DNA from: Caecibacter massiliensis
GTDB lineage: Bacteria; Bacillota; Negativicutes; Veillonellales; Megasphaeraceae
Assembly (NCBI GenBank): GCA_900095875.1
Contig: LT608311.1
Span: 1,889,382 to 1,953,381, forward strand
Length of the DNA: 64,000 nucleotides
Direction of reading: 5' to 3'
The notes under the pieces: generated by a model
The model's input: only the letters and a program-made list of their open reading frames with translations
The model's database searches: none
What the model was told of the DNA's origin: nothing
In this document: one piece after another, positions 18,086-26,992 of the stretch
How the letters are laid out: the number at the start of each line of letters is the position of its first letter
Numbering within the stretch: position 1 is the stretch's first letter
Program-made: the position numbers and the translations under genes

Positions 18086-18739
18086 TTACTGCCCAAGGAG
18101 CAGGCGGGCCAGTTCATCCGGGCTCTGGACGAGGTAATCGGGATGGAGCCGTTCCAGATCCTCTTTGTCGCGGAATCCCCAGGTGACGAGGATGACGTCG
18201 AGACCGGCATTGCGGGCCGTCATGCTGTCTACTTCCGAATCGCCGATGTAGACGGCATCTTCTCTGGCACATCCCAGCCGCTTCAGGGCTTCCCATACCA
18301 TATCGGGTTCCGGCTTTTTCCGGTAGCGCGGTGATTCTCCCATGGAGAACGATACAAGATGGGAGAAAAATTCTTCGTGGAGTTCGCTGACGGCAGCCTG
18401 TCCTTTGTTGGACACGATGGCCGTCTTTCGTCCGCCGGCCTGAAGGGCAGACAGCAGGGACACGATGCCGTCATAGGGGTGGGTATGGCCCTGGCAGTGG
18501 CTGCTGTACCAGGTCTTGAATTCCTCGGCTAGTTTTTGCTGCTCTGCCGGGTCCAGATCCGGTGCGGTCCGCTTTATGAGTCCGGTGTAGCCGTATCCCA
18601 GAGCGGCCCGGACTTCCTGCCGTGTCCGGACGGGAAGATGATGGGCCCCGTATACATGGGCCAGGGAAGTCGTCAGTTCATCCAGTGTATCGAGGACGGT
18701 GCCGTCCATATCAAAAATAATCGCTTTATACTGTTTCAT
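18086..18739 (-). CDS. HAD-family phosphatase (phosphoglycolate phosphatase-like)
   Basis: 217-residue HAD hydrolase of the Gph/PpaX group. Motif I IIFDMDGTVLDT is at the N-terminus, motif II is AIVSNKG, and motifs III/IV include KKPEPD and YIGDSEVDSMTARNAG. The cap domain lies between motifs I and II. The start at 18739 puts the DxDGT motif at the usual position; the frame stays open to 18787 but those residues do not fit the family, and the ribosome binding site is weak. The substrate may be a small phosphate ester such as phosphoglycolate or pyrophosphate; not determinable here. Confidence 0.82.
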   Translation of the reverse strand: MKQYKAIIFDMDGTVLDTLDELTTSLAHVYGAHHLPVRTRQEVRAALGYGYTGLIKRTAPDLDPAEQQKLAEEFKTWYSSHCQGHTHPYDGIVSLLSALQAGGRKTAIVSNKGQAAVSELHEEFFSHLVSFSMGESPRYRKKPEPDMVWEALKRLGCAREDAVYIGDSEVDSMTARNAGLDVILVTWGFRDKEDLERLHPDYLVQSPDELARLLLGQ

Positions 18740-18840
18740 AATACCGCCGTAATGGCGCAAAGCCTCCTTTGGGTAAGTTCGACCCATATTATACCATATT
18801 CTATTTCTTTCTGCTCTTTTCAGGTAGAACTGGAAGTTAA

Positions 18841-18859
18841 ATTCTATCTATGATAGAAT
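18841..18859 (+). promoter_or_regulatory. Palindrome upstream of the 719-aa protein gene
   Basis: ATTCTATC, TAT, GATAGAAT: a perfect 8-bp inverted repeat about 45 bases before the start codon, in an AT-rich promoter region. It could be an operator; no regulator can be named. Confidence 0.4.
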
Positions 18860-18902
18860 AGGAGCTAGAATTATTTTTTCAGTCATAGAGGGAGAGGATG
18901 AG

Positions 18903-21062
18903 ATGTCTAGTTATTTGCCGTACATTATTGTGGCAGGGATTGTGGTAATCTTTTTCATTATTTGCATGATTCTTTTTTCCGGGAACAAAGCGGAAAAGAA
19001 TCATCAGAAACAGGAAAGGGCAGAGCAGCAGAGCCTGGCCCAGAAGAGGGCGGAAGAAAAGGCTGCCTGGGCTCAGATAGAAGCGCTCAATGATGAACGG
19101 GAAGCGAAACGGCGGACAAGCCAGTCGCATACGGCTCCTGTACCACGGATTTCTACGGTAACGGTCAGGGAACGGGCGGAAAACCCCGATGAAACGGCCT
19201 TTGTCACGACAAAAGGGGAAGCCGTACGGCGCAATGGACAGATTGTCTACGAAGAAGCTCCGCAGAAAAACCGTAAGAAAAAGGAAAATTTCGATGCCAC
19301 ACGGGTGTTGTCCCGCGATGAAATCATCGAAGCCATGGATAAAGTAGATAAAGAAGAAGCGGCCGCTTACAAGGCAGAAACGGAAGAAGCCAAGAAAAAG
19401 AAAGACGAAGAAGCGGCCCGCGAAGCCGACCGGGAAGAAGCACAGCGTCAGGCTGCAGAGAAAGAAATGATACGCCAGAGAGCAGAAGCGACCCGCAAGC
19501 GCCGGGCAGCGGCTGCGGCACAGCGTGCGCGCCTGGTCAGCGACGATGAACAGGAAGACACGACGCTGGCCCAGATGGCGGCGGTCGTGTCGAAAGACCT
19601 GGCGGAAAAAGATCAGCCGGCCGGCACGGATGCCCCGGCAGATGATGCCGATGCGACGACGGTCATTCCTGCTTCTGCCGTAACGGCAGCGGCGGCTGCT
19701 ACGGCAGCTTCTGCCACGGCGCCCGCAGCAAAACCGGCAGCTCCGTCCAAAACGGCAGCGGCCGTCCGCAAAGGCGCTGCCGTTCATACGGCACCAGCTG
19801 CTGAAGAGGATGCCCCATCGGATAAGACGCAGATCATGAAGCCCGTCAAGGCCCAGAAACACGATGCGGCTCCCAGTGCGCTGGGCGATGAAACGCGGCG
19901 CATGCAGCCACTCCAGGTCGATACGGCTTCGAAAGAACAGGAAGGCCGGACGGCTCCGGCCGCTGCCAAGGCTTCGGCCCATACCCGGCAGGAAAGCAGT
20001 CACAATCGTACGAAGAGCCCCTGGGGCAATGACCTGCAGCACCGTACGCCCTCGACCAAACAGGGTCAGGAATCCATCTGGGCCAAAGATGCCGCCGCCA
20101 ATTCGACGGTCGTCCGGGATTGTGCCTATCATTTCCTGGGCCAGTACGGTATTGCCGGCGATGCCTTCCAGCAGCACGTCAAAAACATAACGGCCGCTGC
20201 CTTCAACCGCCTGGGCTGCCATACCGACGACGAACGGGAAAAAGCCGTCGCCCCCCTTCTGGTGCAGGAAGCCCTGCAGAACGTACAGAAGACCTATGCG
20301 TCCCAGCCGGAAGACTACGTGGCCACTATGGCCCTGCGCGCCTTTGAAGATATCGTCCGCTGCCCCGTGGCCTCGACGCGCCATCTGGTCGCCATGGATG
20401 CCCTGAAAGTCATGCCGTATCTGGGCCGCGGCCATTATCAGATTCTGGCCATCCTGCTGCTCTTCCTCTATTCCCGCAACTCCCATAACGTCGATAAGAC
20501 GACGTTCTGCCAGTATATCGACAAATACGTCATGCCTTTCCTCGACCATTTCCCGACGGAACGGCCCTATTACCAGCAGCTCGATTATCTCCACTGTACG
20601 GCACTGGAAGCCAAGGAAACGCGGTTCCCGGAAATCCTGTCCGATTCCTATCCGCTCCTGTTCCGTTACCGCGGATTTACGGAAGAAGAACTGCGTAAAG
20701 CCCTCAAGGGCCACCGCATCCCCAGAGAATACGTCGTACGGTCCTTCAATTCACCGCTCATCAAGCTGGCCCTGATCGACGATTCCATGGCCCTGCGCTT
20801 CTTCCGCGTCACGGGCATTACCGACCGGGACATGCAGGACCGCATCATGCGGCTGGCTAAAAAGCGCCCTGCCAATTTCAGTGGCGAAGAAGCACTGGAC
20901 ATCATGGAAGATATTTCGCCTATCCTGGCAGATCTCGGCGATATCTGGGACAGCACGCTGCTGCGCGTCTCCACGCTTTCCCTCCTGGGCCTCTATCTGG
21001 CACAGGGCTATGTAAAAGAAATGATTGGCGAGGAATTTGATTTATCCCGCTGGTTTGAATAA
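18903..21062 (+). CDS. Membrane-anchored coiled-coil protein of unknown function
   Basis: 719 residues in three parts. Residues 7-26 form one N-terminal membrane helix (YIIVAGIVVIFFIICMILF). Residues 27-400 are low-complexity: a Lys/Glu/Arg-rich coiled coil, then an Ala/Pro-rich linker with several D-[KE]T-[QR]-[IM]-M-like repeats (DKTQIMKP, DETRRMQP). Residues 400-719 are a helical globular domain (DCAYHFLGQYGIAGDAFQQ to EEFDLSRWFE). From memory the C-terminal part resembles a family named after Veillonella Vpar_1526, but this is uncertain. The globular domain would face the cytoplasm if the short N-terminus is outside. It lies 15 bases before galU and is probably co-transcribed, which hints at an envelope role. 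Confidence 0.75.
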   Translation: MSSYLPYIIVAGIVVIFFIICMILFSGNKAEKNHQKQERAEQQSLAQKRAEEKAAWAQIEALNDEREAKRRTSQSHTAPVPRISTVTVRERAENPDETAFVTTKGEAVRRNGQIVYEEAPQKNRKKKENFDATRVLSRDEIIEAMDKVDKEEAAAYKAETEEAKKKKDEEAAREADREEAQRQAAEKEMIRQRAEATRKRRAAAAAQRARLVSDDEQEDTTLAQMAAVVSKDLAEKDQPAGTDAPADDADATTVIPASAVTAAAAATAASATAPAAKPAAPSKTAAAVRKGAAVHTAPAAEEDAPSDKTQIMKPVKAQKHDAAPSALGDETRRMQPLQVDTASKEQEGRTAPAAAKASAHTRQESSHNRTKSPWGNDLQHRTPSTKQGQESIWAKDAAANSTVVRDCAYHFLGQYGIAGDAFQQHVKNITAAAFNRLGCHTDDEREKAVAPLLVQEALQNVQKTYASQPEDYVATMALRAFEDIVRCPVASTRHLVAMDALKVMPYLGRGHYQILAILLLFLYSRNSHNVDKTTFCQYIDKYVMPFLDHFPTERPYYQQLDYLHCTALEAKETRFPEILSDSYPLLFRYRGFTEEELRKALKGHRIPREYVVRSFNSPLIKLALIDDSMALRFFRVTGITDRDMQDRIMRLAKKRPANFSGEEALDIMEDISPILADLGDIWDSTLLRVSTLSLLGLYLAQGYVKEMIGEEFDLSRWFE

Positions 21063-21077
21063 AAGGTGGTCTATTGT

Positions 21078-21947
21078 ATGAAAAAAATTCGTAAAGCTGT
21101 CATCCCGGCAGCCGGTTATGGTACACGCTTTTTGCCGGCGACGAAAGCGACGCCGAAAGAAATGCTGCCTATCGTCGATAAGCCGACAATCCAGTATATC
21201 GTAGAAGAAGCTCTCCAGAGCGGCATTGAAGAAATCCTGATTATCAGCGGACATGCCAAACGGGCTATTGAAGATCATTTTGATACCAATATTGCCCTCG
21301 AACTCAACCTGGAAGAACATCATAAAACGGATTTGCTGCGCATGGTCCGCAGTATATCTGAAATCAATATTCATTATATCCGTCAGAAGCACATGCGCGG
21401 CCTGGGCGATGCCATCCTCTGTGCCCAGTCCTTTATCGATGACGAACCTTTTGCAGTCCTTCTCGGCGATGATGTCGTATACAACGAAACCAACCCGGCC
21501 CTGCAGCAGATGATCGACATCTACAATTCCCTGGGCACGACCATCCTGGGCTGTCAGGAAGTGCCCCAGGAAAAAGTTTCCTCCTATGGCATCGTCAAGG
21601 GCGTTCCTACCGATGATCCCCGTCTCATGCGCGTCGTCAACATGATTGAAAAACCGTCCGTTGCCGAAGCACCGAGCCGGACTGCCGTTCTCGGCCGCTA
21701 CATCATCACTCCCGATGTCTTTGAAGTACTGCGCCGGACCGAACCGGGAAAAGGCGGCGAAATCCAGCTGACCGATGCCCTTCAGACCATGGCAGCCCGG
21801 GAAGCCGTCTATGCATACTGCTTCTCCGGCAAGCGCTATGATGTAGGGGATAAACTGGGCTTCCTCAAGGCTACTGTCGAATACGCCCTGCGCCGTCCTG
21901 GTTTGGGCGATTCGTTCCGGGACTATTTGAAGAGTCTGTCTTTATAA
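21078..21947 (+). CDS. galU: UTP-glucose-1-phosphate uridylyltransferase
   Basis: 289 residues; makes UDP-glucose from UTP and glucose-1-phosphate for exopolysaccharide, LPS and glycolipid synthesis. The nucleotide-binding motif AVIPAAGYGTRFLPATKATPKEML lies at the N-terminus, followed by KPTIQYIVEEAL, the LLGDDV segment and the EPGKGGEIQLTDAL region typical of GalU. ATG 21078 follows AAAGGTGG by nine bases; the GTG at 21066 would overlap that site. It follows the coiled-coil gene closely. No terminator is evident after it; the next gene has its own promoter. Confidence 0.95.
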   Translation: MKKIRKAVIPAAGYGTRFLPATKATPKEMLPIVDKPTIQYIVEEALQSGIEEILIISGHAKRAIEDHFDTNIALELNLEEHHKTDLLRMVRSISEINIHYIRQKHMRGLGDAILCAQSFIDDEPFAVLLGDDVVYNETNPALQQMIDIYNSLGTTILGCQEVPQEKVSSYGIVKGVPTDDPRLMRVVNMIEKPSVAEAPSRTAVLGRYIITPDVFEVLRRTEPGKGGEIQLTDALQTMAAREAVYAYCFSGKRYDVGDKLGFLKATVEYALRRPGLGDSFRDYLKSLSL

Positions 21948-22004
21948 AAAACAGGTAAGGTCAAAAAATCAAGGCCACCACGCAAAAAGAGCACCGTTCA
22001 GGTA

Positions 22005-22033
22005 TTGATTATTGCTAAGCGTCATGCTATACT
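22005..22033 (+). promoter_or_regulatory. Promoter of the RseC-like gene
   Basis: TTGATT and TATACT are separated by exactly 17 bases, about 60 bases before the start codon. Confidence 0.6.
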
Positions 22034-22090
22034 TAGGATGAATCATGAAGAATGATTATTCCTTTTAATAGTGTGAAAGAAGGGGTTTGT

Positions 22091-22513
22091 ATGAAAATAG
22101 AAGAAGGTACCGTAGTAGGGTTAAATGATAATGGTCTCGTCGATGTCAAAGTCGGCCGTCATTCCGACTGTATTTCCTGTGGTGCCTGTGATGGGGCACA
22201 GCACATCGTCGTCCAGGCACTGAATCCGGTCGGCGCCAAAGTCGGGCAGCATGTCAAATTCGAAATGCGGGAAGTCAACATCGTCATCGGCGCATTCGTC
22301 TGCTTCATCATGCCGCTCCTGGTCGCTGCAGCCGGTGTCTTCATCGGCCGCATGATAGCCCAGTCCCAGGCATTGGATGTCGTCAACCTGGAAATTGCCG
22401 GCGGCATCATCGGCTTCCTCATCGGAGTCGTGGGAGTCAAACTCTTTGACCGTAAAATCACGAACGATGCCAACGCCCGCCCGAAAATCGTAGAAGTCGT
22501 GCAGGGCCGGTAA
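22091..22513 (+). CDS. RseC/MucC-like redox membrane protein
   Basis: 140 residues of the SoxR-reducing-system RseC family. An N-terminal cysteine-rich segment (HSDCISCGACDG, a C-x2-C-x2-C pattern) is followed by two membrane helices (VIGAFVCFIMPLLVAAAGVFIG and IAGGIIGFLIGVVGVKLF). In other bacteria RseC works with the Rnf electron-transport complex (known), but no rnf genes are in this window. ATG 22091 is preceded by AAGGGG; the frame continues upstream to 22052 without a better site. It is a single-gene unit. Confidence 0.85.
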   Translation: MKIEEGTVVGLNDNGLVDVKVGRHSDCISCGACDGAQHIVVQALNPVGAKVGQHVKFEMREVNIVIGAFVCFIMPLLVAAAGVFIGRMIAQSQALDVVNLEIAGGIIGFLIGVVGVKLFDRKITNDANARPKIVEVVQGR

Positions 22514-22527
22514 GAGAGCATACAAAG

Positions 22528-22563
22528 AATGAGACTGTCTTTTCAGGCAGCCTCTTCTTTTTT
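22528..22563 (+). terminator. Terminator of the RseC-like gene
   Basis: GAGACTGTCT and AGGCAGCCTC form an imperfect stem around a TTTC loop, followed by TTCTTTTTT. Confidence 0.65.
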
Positions 22564-22596
22564 ACCCGGATTATATCCATATGCTCTGGTATAGTG

Positions 22597-22626
22597 AAAA
22601 AAACCTGTCCAGTGACAGGTTTTTTT
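22597..22626 (-). terminator. Terminator of the 344-aa membrane-anchored protein gene
   Basis: AAAAAAACCTGTC, CAGT, GACAGGTTTTTTT: a perfect 13-bp stem. On the minus strand it lies directly at the stop codon and ends in seven T's. Confidence 0.9.
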
Positions 22627-23660
22627 CAGTTTGGCAATTTTTCTGCCAGCGACAGGGTTGTCCCGTCCTGACGGGTGACGCTCGTCACGCGGAGCTGGCT
22701 CCTCGTATCGTCCAGATTTTCCCGGCTCATGAGAGCGTACTGGCTGGGGATGAGGGGATTGAGCAGGAACTGGCTGGTGTGTGGCTTGCCCGATGCTGCC
22801 GGCGTCAGCCGCAGGGTGCCAGAATACAGCACGGCATGGTCGCCGGCGCGCTGGAGCTCATAGACACCGCGGATTTCCCGAATTTCTTCCGGTTTCCCTT
22901 CGAATACCGGCGTATAGGTGATGCGCAGGAAGGTCTGATGATTGGATCCTTTGACAAGAGTGGCTGATACGTTCCGGATTTTGATCAGTCCGTCCAGCTG
23001 GCGCTGGATCGGGCGGTTGTATGCGGCCAGACGCTGATCCCAGGCGTCGTTGATTTCACTGATGAATGCCGGTGCATCGGCAAGGCCCGTAATGCGCCAC
23101 TGCTTCGGTCCCGTACGGGTCAGTTCGATGGTGCAGGTCAGATTCCTGTCGAGTCGTTCATTATATAAGGTGACTGTCATGTGAGCGTGGCTGCTGTCTG
23201 TCTTATGGGCGTAGCGGGAAGAAACATAGTGCCAGCCCGAGACGGGAAAGGGAAATCCCAGGGCCTGCAGGCGGAGACGGACATTTTCTGCCGCTCCGGC
23301 GCGGTCTGCATCGTCTTTCTCCTTCTGCATGGTCAGGTGGAACAGGCGGCTGCTGTCGGTGATGAAATCATCCCGCAATGGCGCCCAGGCCAGCTGCAGG
23401 ACCGGCAGGGAATCGATTCCGCCGCCCCGCGAGGCCATGCCGTCGAAGAGTCCGGCTGCAATGGCCTTATCATCGACAAGAGCCGTGACCGTTTCCTCAT
23501 CGCCGCTTTGTATGGCCCGGGTGAGGACCCGGACGGAATAATCGGGTGTCGCCTTGTATACGTGCTCATAGTTGAGTACCGCCGCTTCCAGACAGAAAAG
23601 CAGGATACAGATGGCAGCCAGTATGGAGACATCCGGTTTGGGTATTCTATGCGAATTCAT
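22626..23660 (-). CDS. Membrane-anchored extracytoplasmic protein of unknown function
   Basis: 344 residues. The N-terminus has one hydrophobic helix (ILAAICILLFCLEAAVL); the rest is soluble and probably lies outside the inner membrane. There is no lipobox and no family I recognise; the pattern (RVLTRAIQSGDEETVTALVDD, then alternating beta segments such as WHYVSSRYAHKTDSSHAHMT) suggests NTF2-like or DUF4878-like repeats. ATG 23660 is chosen because AAGGA lies six bases upstream; the ATG at 23666 overlaps that site. It is transcribed alone. Confidence 0.7.
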   Translation of the reverse strand: MNSHRIPKPDVSILAAICILLFCLEAAVLNYEHVYKATPDYSVRVLTRAIQSGDEETVTALVDDKAIAAGLFDGMASRGGGIDSLPVLQLAWAPLRDDFITDSSRLFHLTMQKEKDDADRAGAAENVRLRLQALGFPFPVSGWHYVSSRYAHKTDSSHAHMTVTLYNERLDRNLTCTIELTRTGPKQWRITGLADAPAFISEINDAWDQRLAAYNRPIQRQLDGLIKIRNVSATLVKGSNHQTFLRITYTPVFEGKPEEIREIRGVYELQRAGDHAVLYSGTLRLTPAASGKPHTSQFLLNPLIPSQYALMSRENLDDTRSQLRVTSVTRQDGTTLSLAEKLPN

Positions 23661-23812
23661 GGGCATTCCTTCTTTGCGTATGAGACAAAAATATGATGAC
23701 TTAAAAGTATTATACCATTTTTATGCCGTTTCTGAAAAAGGAAACGTATTATTTTTGTAGAACTATAGATAGTGAGACCTGAAATTTAACCTATATAGTG
23801 AGGAGTGATACG

Positions 23813-25453
23813 GTGATTACCATACATGATAAAACCCATAATACAGACTATACCGTAGAAAAAGGGACGACACTGCTCGCCCTGAGCCGGCAGTGCTGTC
23901 CCGAAGCCGACCCGCCTGTGGCAGCTGCACTGTACAACAACGAACTGGCCGGCCTGCAGACGAAAATAGAAGAAAAAGGCGATGTCGAATGGTACCAGCT
24001 GAATACACTGGAAGGCAACCAGTGCATCATACGCACGGCCATCCTGCTCCTCGTGCGGGCCGTGGCCGAACTCTATCCCGACGGCAAGGTGCTGGTCAAA
24101 CACGCCCTGCGCAAATCCCTTTACTGTGAACTGGAAATCGGCCACAACGTGACCATCCACGATGTGGAAACCATTAAGCGCCGCATGGACGAAATCGTTG
24201 AACAGGACGAAACCATCACCCAGGTCAAAGTCAGCACCCAGACGGCGCTGGCCATGTGCCACAACCGCGACCTCAAGCACGAAGCGGAACTGATGAGCCA
24301 TGTCGATGTGCCCTATGTCCTGGCTTATCAGTGCGGGCAGATACTGGACTACTACATGGGGCCTCTCCTGCCCAGCATGGGATACCTGACCTGCTTCAAC
24401 CTGCGACTCTATGCGCCGGGTATCATACTGGAATACCCGAAAGTAGAAAATCCCAACGAACTGCCGCCGTACAAGGAAATCCCGAAAATGGCCCGCCTCT
24501 TCCTGGAAGCGGAAGAATGGGGGCGCATCGTCCGCTGTGAATACGTCTCCGACCTGAACCGCTATATCGGGGACGGGACCATCCAGGATATCGTCGATAT
24601 GGCCGAAGCCCTGCAGGAAAAGAAACTGGCCGAACTGGCCGACTATATCGTGGCCCAGCGGCCAAAAATCAAAGTCGTCCTCATTGCCGGCCCGTCCTCT
24701 GCCGGCAAGACGACATTCTGCAAACGGCTGACCACCCAGCTCCGCGTTAATGGCCTGCGTCCGGTGCGCATTTCTCTCGACGACTATTTCTATAATAGAG
24801 AAGATACGCCGCGTAATCCCGATGGCAGTTACGATTTCGAATCCCTGCGCGCCATCGACGTGCCCCTGTTCAACCAGCAGATTGATGACCTCAATCAGGG
24901 CAAAGACGTCCACCTGGCCCGCTTTGAATTCGTCGAAGGCAAGCGCTATTTCGACGAAAAGCCGACGCGCCTCGAACCGGGCCAGCCCATCGTCGTAGAA
25001 GGCCTCCACGCCCTGAATGATTCCCTGACCTACATGCTGCCCCGCTATGAAAAAGTCAAGATCTCCCTGGGCGTCCTGACACAGATACGCATCAACGACC
25101 ACAACCGCATTTCCACGTCGGACACGCGCATCATCCGCCGCATGGTCCGGGATCATCAGTTCCGCGGCCGCGGTCCCGAAGCGACCATGGAAATCTGGGG
25201 CGACGTGCGCCGTGGCGAAGAAAAGAATATCTATCCCTATCAGGAAGATGCCGATACCATCTTCAACACTGCTCTGCCATACGAACTGGCCGTCCTCAAA
25301 CCCTATGCCGAACCGCTCCTGGAATCAATCGGACAGGACAGCCCCTATTATACGGAAGCCCAGCGCCTGGTCAAATTCCTGAAGCCCTTCAAGCCCGTAG
25401 ATTCGTCCGTCGTCCCCATGAACTCCCTCCTGAGGGAATTTATCGGCAAATGA
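23813..25453 (+). CDS. TGS-domain uridine kinase-like protein
   Basis: 546 residues. The first 70 residues look like a TGS/threonyl-tRNA-synthetase N-terminal domain (ITIHDKTHNTDYTVEKGTTL). Residues 70-270 resemble the second domain of ThrRS (HALRKSLYCELEIG). The C-terminal half is a uridine kinase/phosphoribulokinase P-loop kinase with VLIAGPSSAGKTTFCKRL, the RISLDDYFYNRE segment and IVVEGLHALND. GTG 23813 follows AGGAG (23801-23805) by seven bases; the frame's GTG at 23798 lies before that site. This fusion is a known, poorly characterised family in Firmicutes. Its substrate is unknown, though nucleoside phosphorylation is expected. Confidence 0.85.
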   Translation: MITIHDKTHNTDYTVEKGTTLLALSRQCCPEADPPVAAALYNNELAGLQTKIEEKGDVEWYQLNTLEGNQCIIRTAILLLVRAVAELYPDGKVLVKHALRKSLYCELEIGHNVTIHDVETIKRRMDEIVEQDETITQVKVSTQTALAMCHNRDLKHEAELMSHVDVPYVLAYQCGQILDYYMGPLLPSMGYLTCFNLRLYAPGIILEYPKVENPNELPPYKEIPKMARLFLEAEEWGRIVRCEYVSDLNRYIGDGTIQDIVDMAEALQEKKLAELADYIVAQRPKIKVVLIAGPSSAGKTTFCKRLTTQLRVNGLRPVRISLDDYFYNREDTPRNPDGSYDFESLRAIDVPLFNQQIDDLNQGKDVHLARFEFVEGKRYFDEKPTRLEPGQPIVVEGLHALNDSLTYMLPRYEKVKISLGVLTQIRINDHNRISTSDTRIIRRMVRDHQFRGRGPEATMEIWGDVRRGEEKNIYPYQEDADTIFNTALPYELAVLKPYAEPLLESIGQDSPYYTEAQRLVKFLKPFKPVDSSVVPMNSLLREFIGK

Positions 25454-25494
25454 CAGACCATTGCGCGGCCGGTGCGGGGTATACGAATTTATCA

Positions 25495-25523
25495 TTGACA
25501 AAGCCTAAGGGGATAGATATAAT
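25495..25523 (+). promoter_or_regulatory. Promoter of yceD-rpmF
   Basis: Perfect TTGACA and TATAAT hexamers with 17-base spacing, about 22 bases before the start codon, so the leader is very short. Confidence 0.85.
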
Positions 25524-25544
25524 AGTATAGTCGAGGTAGAAATA

Positions 25545-26051
25545 ATGAAACTACAAGTCGAAGAAGCACTCAAAGAAATAGGGAAGTATTTCCCTTTTTC
25601 GTTTGAACGTCCGGCTGCCGAGCTCGGTGATGTAGATGATTTCCCCTGGAAAGATGCTACCGTAGCTGTGGAAGGAACGTATTGTTTCGATGGCAATCAT
25701 CTCCTTGTAGAAGGAACGATTCGTACATCGGGCATGTATCCCTGCAGCCGTTGTCTGACACCGGTATCGGTGGATCGGAATGAAACACTGTCTGAAGTCT
25801 ATGGTACGGAAGCGGAGCTTCCCGAGGACGTATTGCCCTATAACGGGGAATACATCGATTTGACGGAGACAATTAGAGAAACCTTGATCCTCAGCGAGCC
25901 CATGAGGGTATTGTGCCGGCCTGACTGCAAAGGGCTTTGTCCGCAGTGCGGTGCAAACCTGAATGAAGGACCCTGTAGTTGTCCTACCGACAAGATTGAT
26001 CCGAGGCTTGAAGCCCTGGCTCAGTTATTACGATCCAAAGAAAAGCACTAG
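25545..26051 (+). CDS. YceD family protein (DUF177)
   Basis: 168 residues. Two cysteine pairs are visible: YPCSRCLTPV near residue 65, and a C-terminal CRPDCKGLCPQCGANLNEGPCSC zinc-ribbon-like stretch. This is the classical layout of YceD/DUF177 proteins, which sit before rpmF in most bacteria and are linked to 23S rRNA or L32 assembly (known association). It lies 35 bases before rpmF and shares its promoter. Confidence 0.9.
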   Translation: MKLQVEEALKEIGKYFPFSFERPAAELGDVDDFPWKDATVAVEGTYCFDGNHLLVEGTIRTSGMYPCSRCLTPVSVDRNETLSEVYGTEAELPEDVLPYNGEYIDLTETIRETLILSEPMRVLCRPDCKGLCPQCGANLNEGPCSCPTDKIDPRLEALAQLLRSKEKH

Positions 26052-26086
26052 AAACACGTACCATGTGATTTAAGGAGGTGCAGAAC

Positions 26087-26272
26087 ATGGCAGTACCAAA
26101 GAACAGATTATCCCAGACTCGTCAGAAGATGCGTCGTGCAAACTGGAAATTGACAGCACCGGGCTACGTAGAATGCCCGCAGTGCCACGAAGCAATGATG
26201 CCTCATCATGTATGCCCGACTTGCGGCTACTATAAAGGCAAACAGGTTGTCAACAACACAACGGCTGAATAA
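26087..26272 (+). CDS. rpmF: 50S ribosomal protein L32
   Basis: 61 residues, begins AVPKNRLSQTRQKMRRANWK as L32 does, and has the zinc-binding cysteines CPQC and CPTC. AAGGAGGTG is six bases before ATG 26087. It belongs to the large ribosomal subunit. The four-cysteine (C+) form is kept. Confidence 0.97.
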   Translation: MAVPKNRLSQTRQKMRRANWKLTAPGYVECPQCHEAMMPHHVCPTCGYYKGKQVVNNTTAE

Positions 26273-26282
26273 GAGTAAGCAT

Positions 26283-26313
26283 AAAAAGCGTCCCTTAAAA
26301 GGGACGCTTTTTT
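26283..26313 (+). terminator. rpmF terminator
   Basis: AAAAAGCGTCCC and GGGACGCTTTTTT with a short TTAAAA loop. Confidence 0.9.
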
Positions 26314-26902
26314 ATGTCCTGGCCGGTTCAAAGTGCAGTGTAGCAGGCCACCCAGCAAGAGGATGTCGGTTATTTCCCGCAGACATCAAACTTCAAACTA
26401 TCCCTTCTCTTCCGTTGCACCTTTTGTGCAGCGGATTTTTTTATAACTCAGTTCTATGGGAAAAATGGCTTGTCATAAAAGTTTTGCATGAAATGCGGGC
26501 GGGTTGTATTGCTCTTTAAAATATAATTCGTAAATGCAAACACAAAAAATGTAATGTAAGACGAAACAAATGACGTAGCGAAATTATAGAAATTAGGCAA
26601 AATAACTAATTGTAGTGCCCTGGTGTCCTAATCACAGATGAGGCGTCAAACAGTGAGAACATGGCGTTTTTATAAAATAGAGACGGACTGATACCTGTAT
26701 TATGTTATTTCGTACCATTTTACGTTTGTCGGAATTTTGTCCAGTTATAGAAAACATAGTATAAATACATAGATGAATATAAATATACAAACCACACTCA
26801 TTTTGGCGTTTTATATATCAGAATAAAATATCATATACTAGAAGTAAATAAATATAAAAAACAATAAAATATCACCGTAATGGACACTTAATTGCGATAT
26901 AA

Positions 26903-26932
26903 TTGTGACAAAATAACGTTTTATGGTATAAT
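26903..26932 (+). promoter_or_regulatory. Promoter of the trimeric autotransporter gene
   Basis: TTGTGA and TATAAT are 18 bases apart, about 60 bases before the start codon. The AT-rich DNA upstream would favour promoter strength. Confidence 0.55.
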
Positions 26933-26956
26933 ACTAAGTAAACCACGACTATTTTA

Positions 26957-26975
26957 TGTAATGATAATAATTATA
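26957..26975 (+). promoter_or_regulatory. Putative Fur box before the autotransporter gene
   Basis: TGTAATGATAATAATTATA matches 15 of 19 positions of the classical Fur consensus. It lies just downstream of the predicted transcription start and 17 bases before the ATG, where a bound repressor would block transcription. Confidence 0.5.
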
Positions 26976-26992
26976 ATACAGGAGGTTGTTTT

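Larger units (their letters stand above)
26314..26992. other. AT-rich intergenic region with repeat fragments
   Basis: No gene is supported. 26323-26350 (CCGGTTCAAAGTGCAGTGTA...) resembles the direct repeats at 31597-31671. 26384-26404 is a heptamer run CATCAAA, CTTCAAA, CTATCCC. The last 250 bases are strongly AT-rich and end in the autotransporter promoter and Fur-like box. Confidence 0.6.

Noticed and set aside
18879..20714. 611-codon minus-strand frame opposite the coiled-coil protein
   Set aside because: Composition (Arg/Phe/Gly-rich, no motifs) is that expected from the complement of Glu/Lys/Ala-rich coding sequence; no start site.
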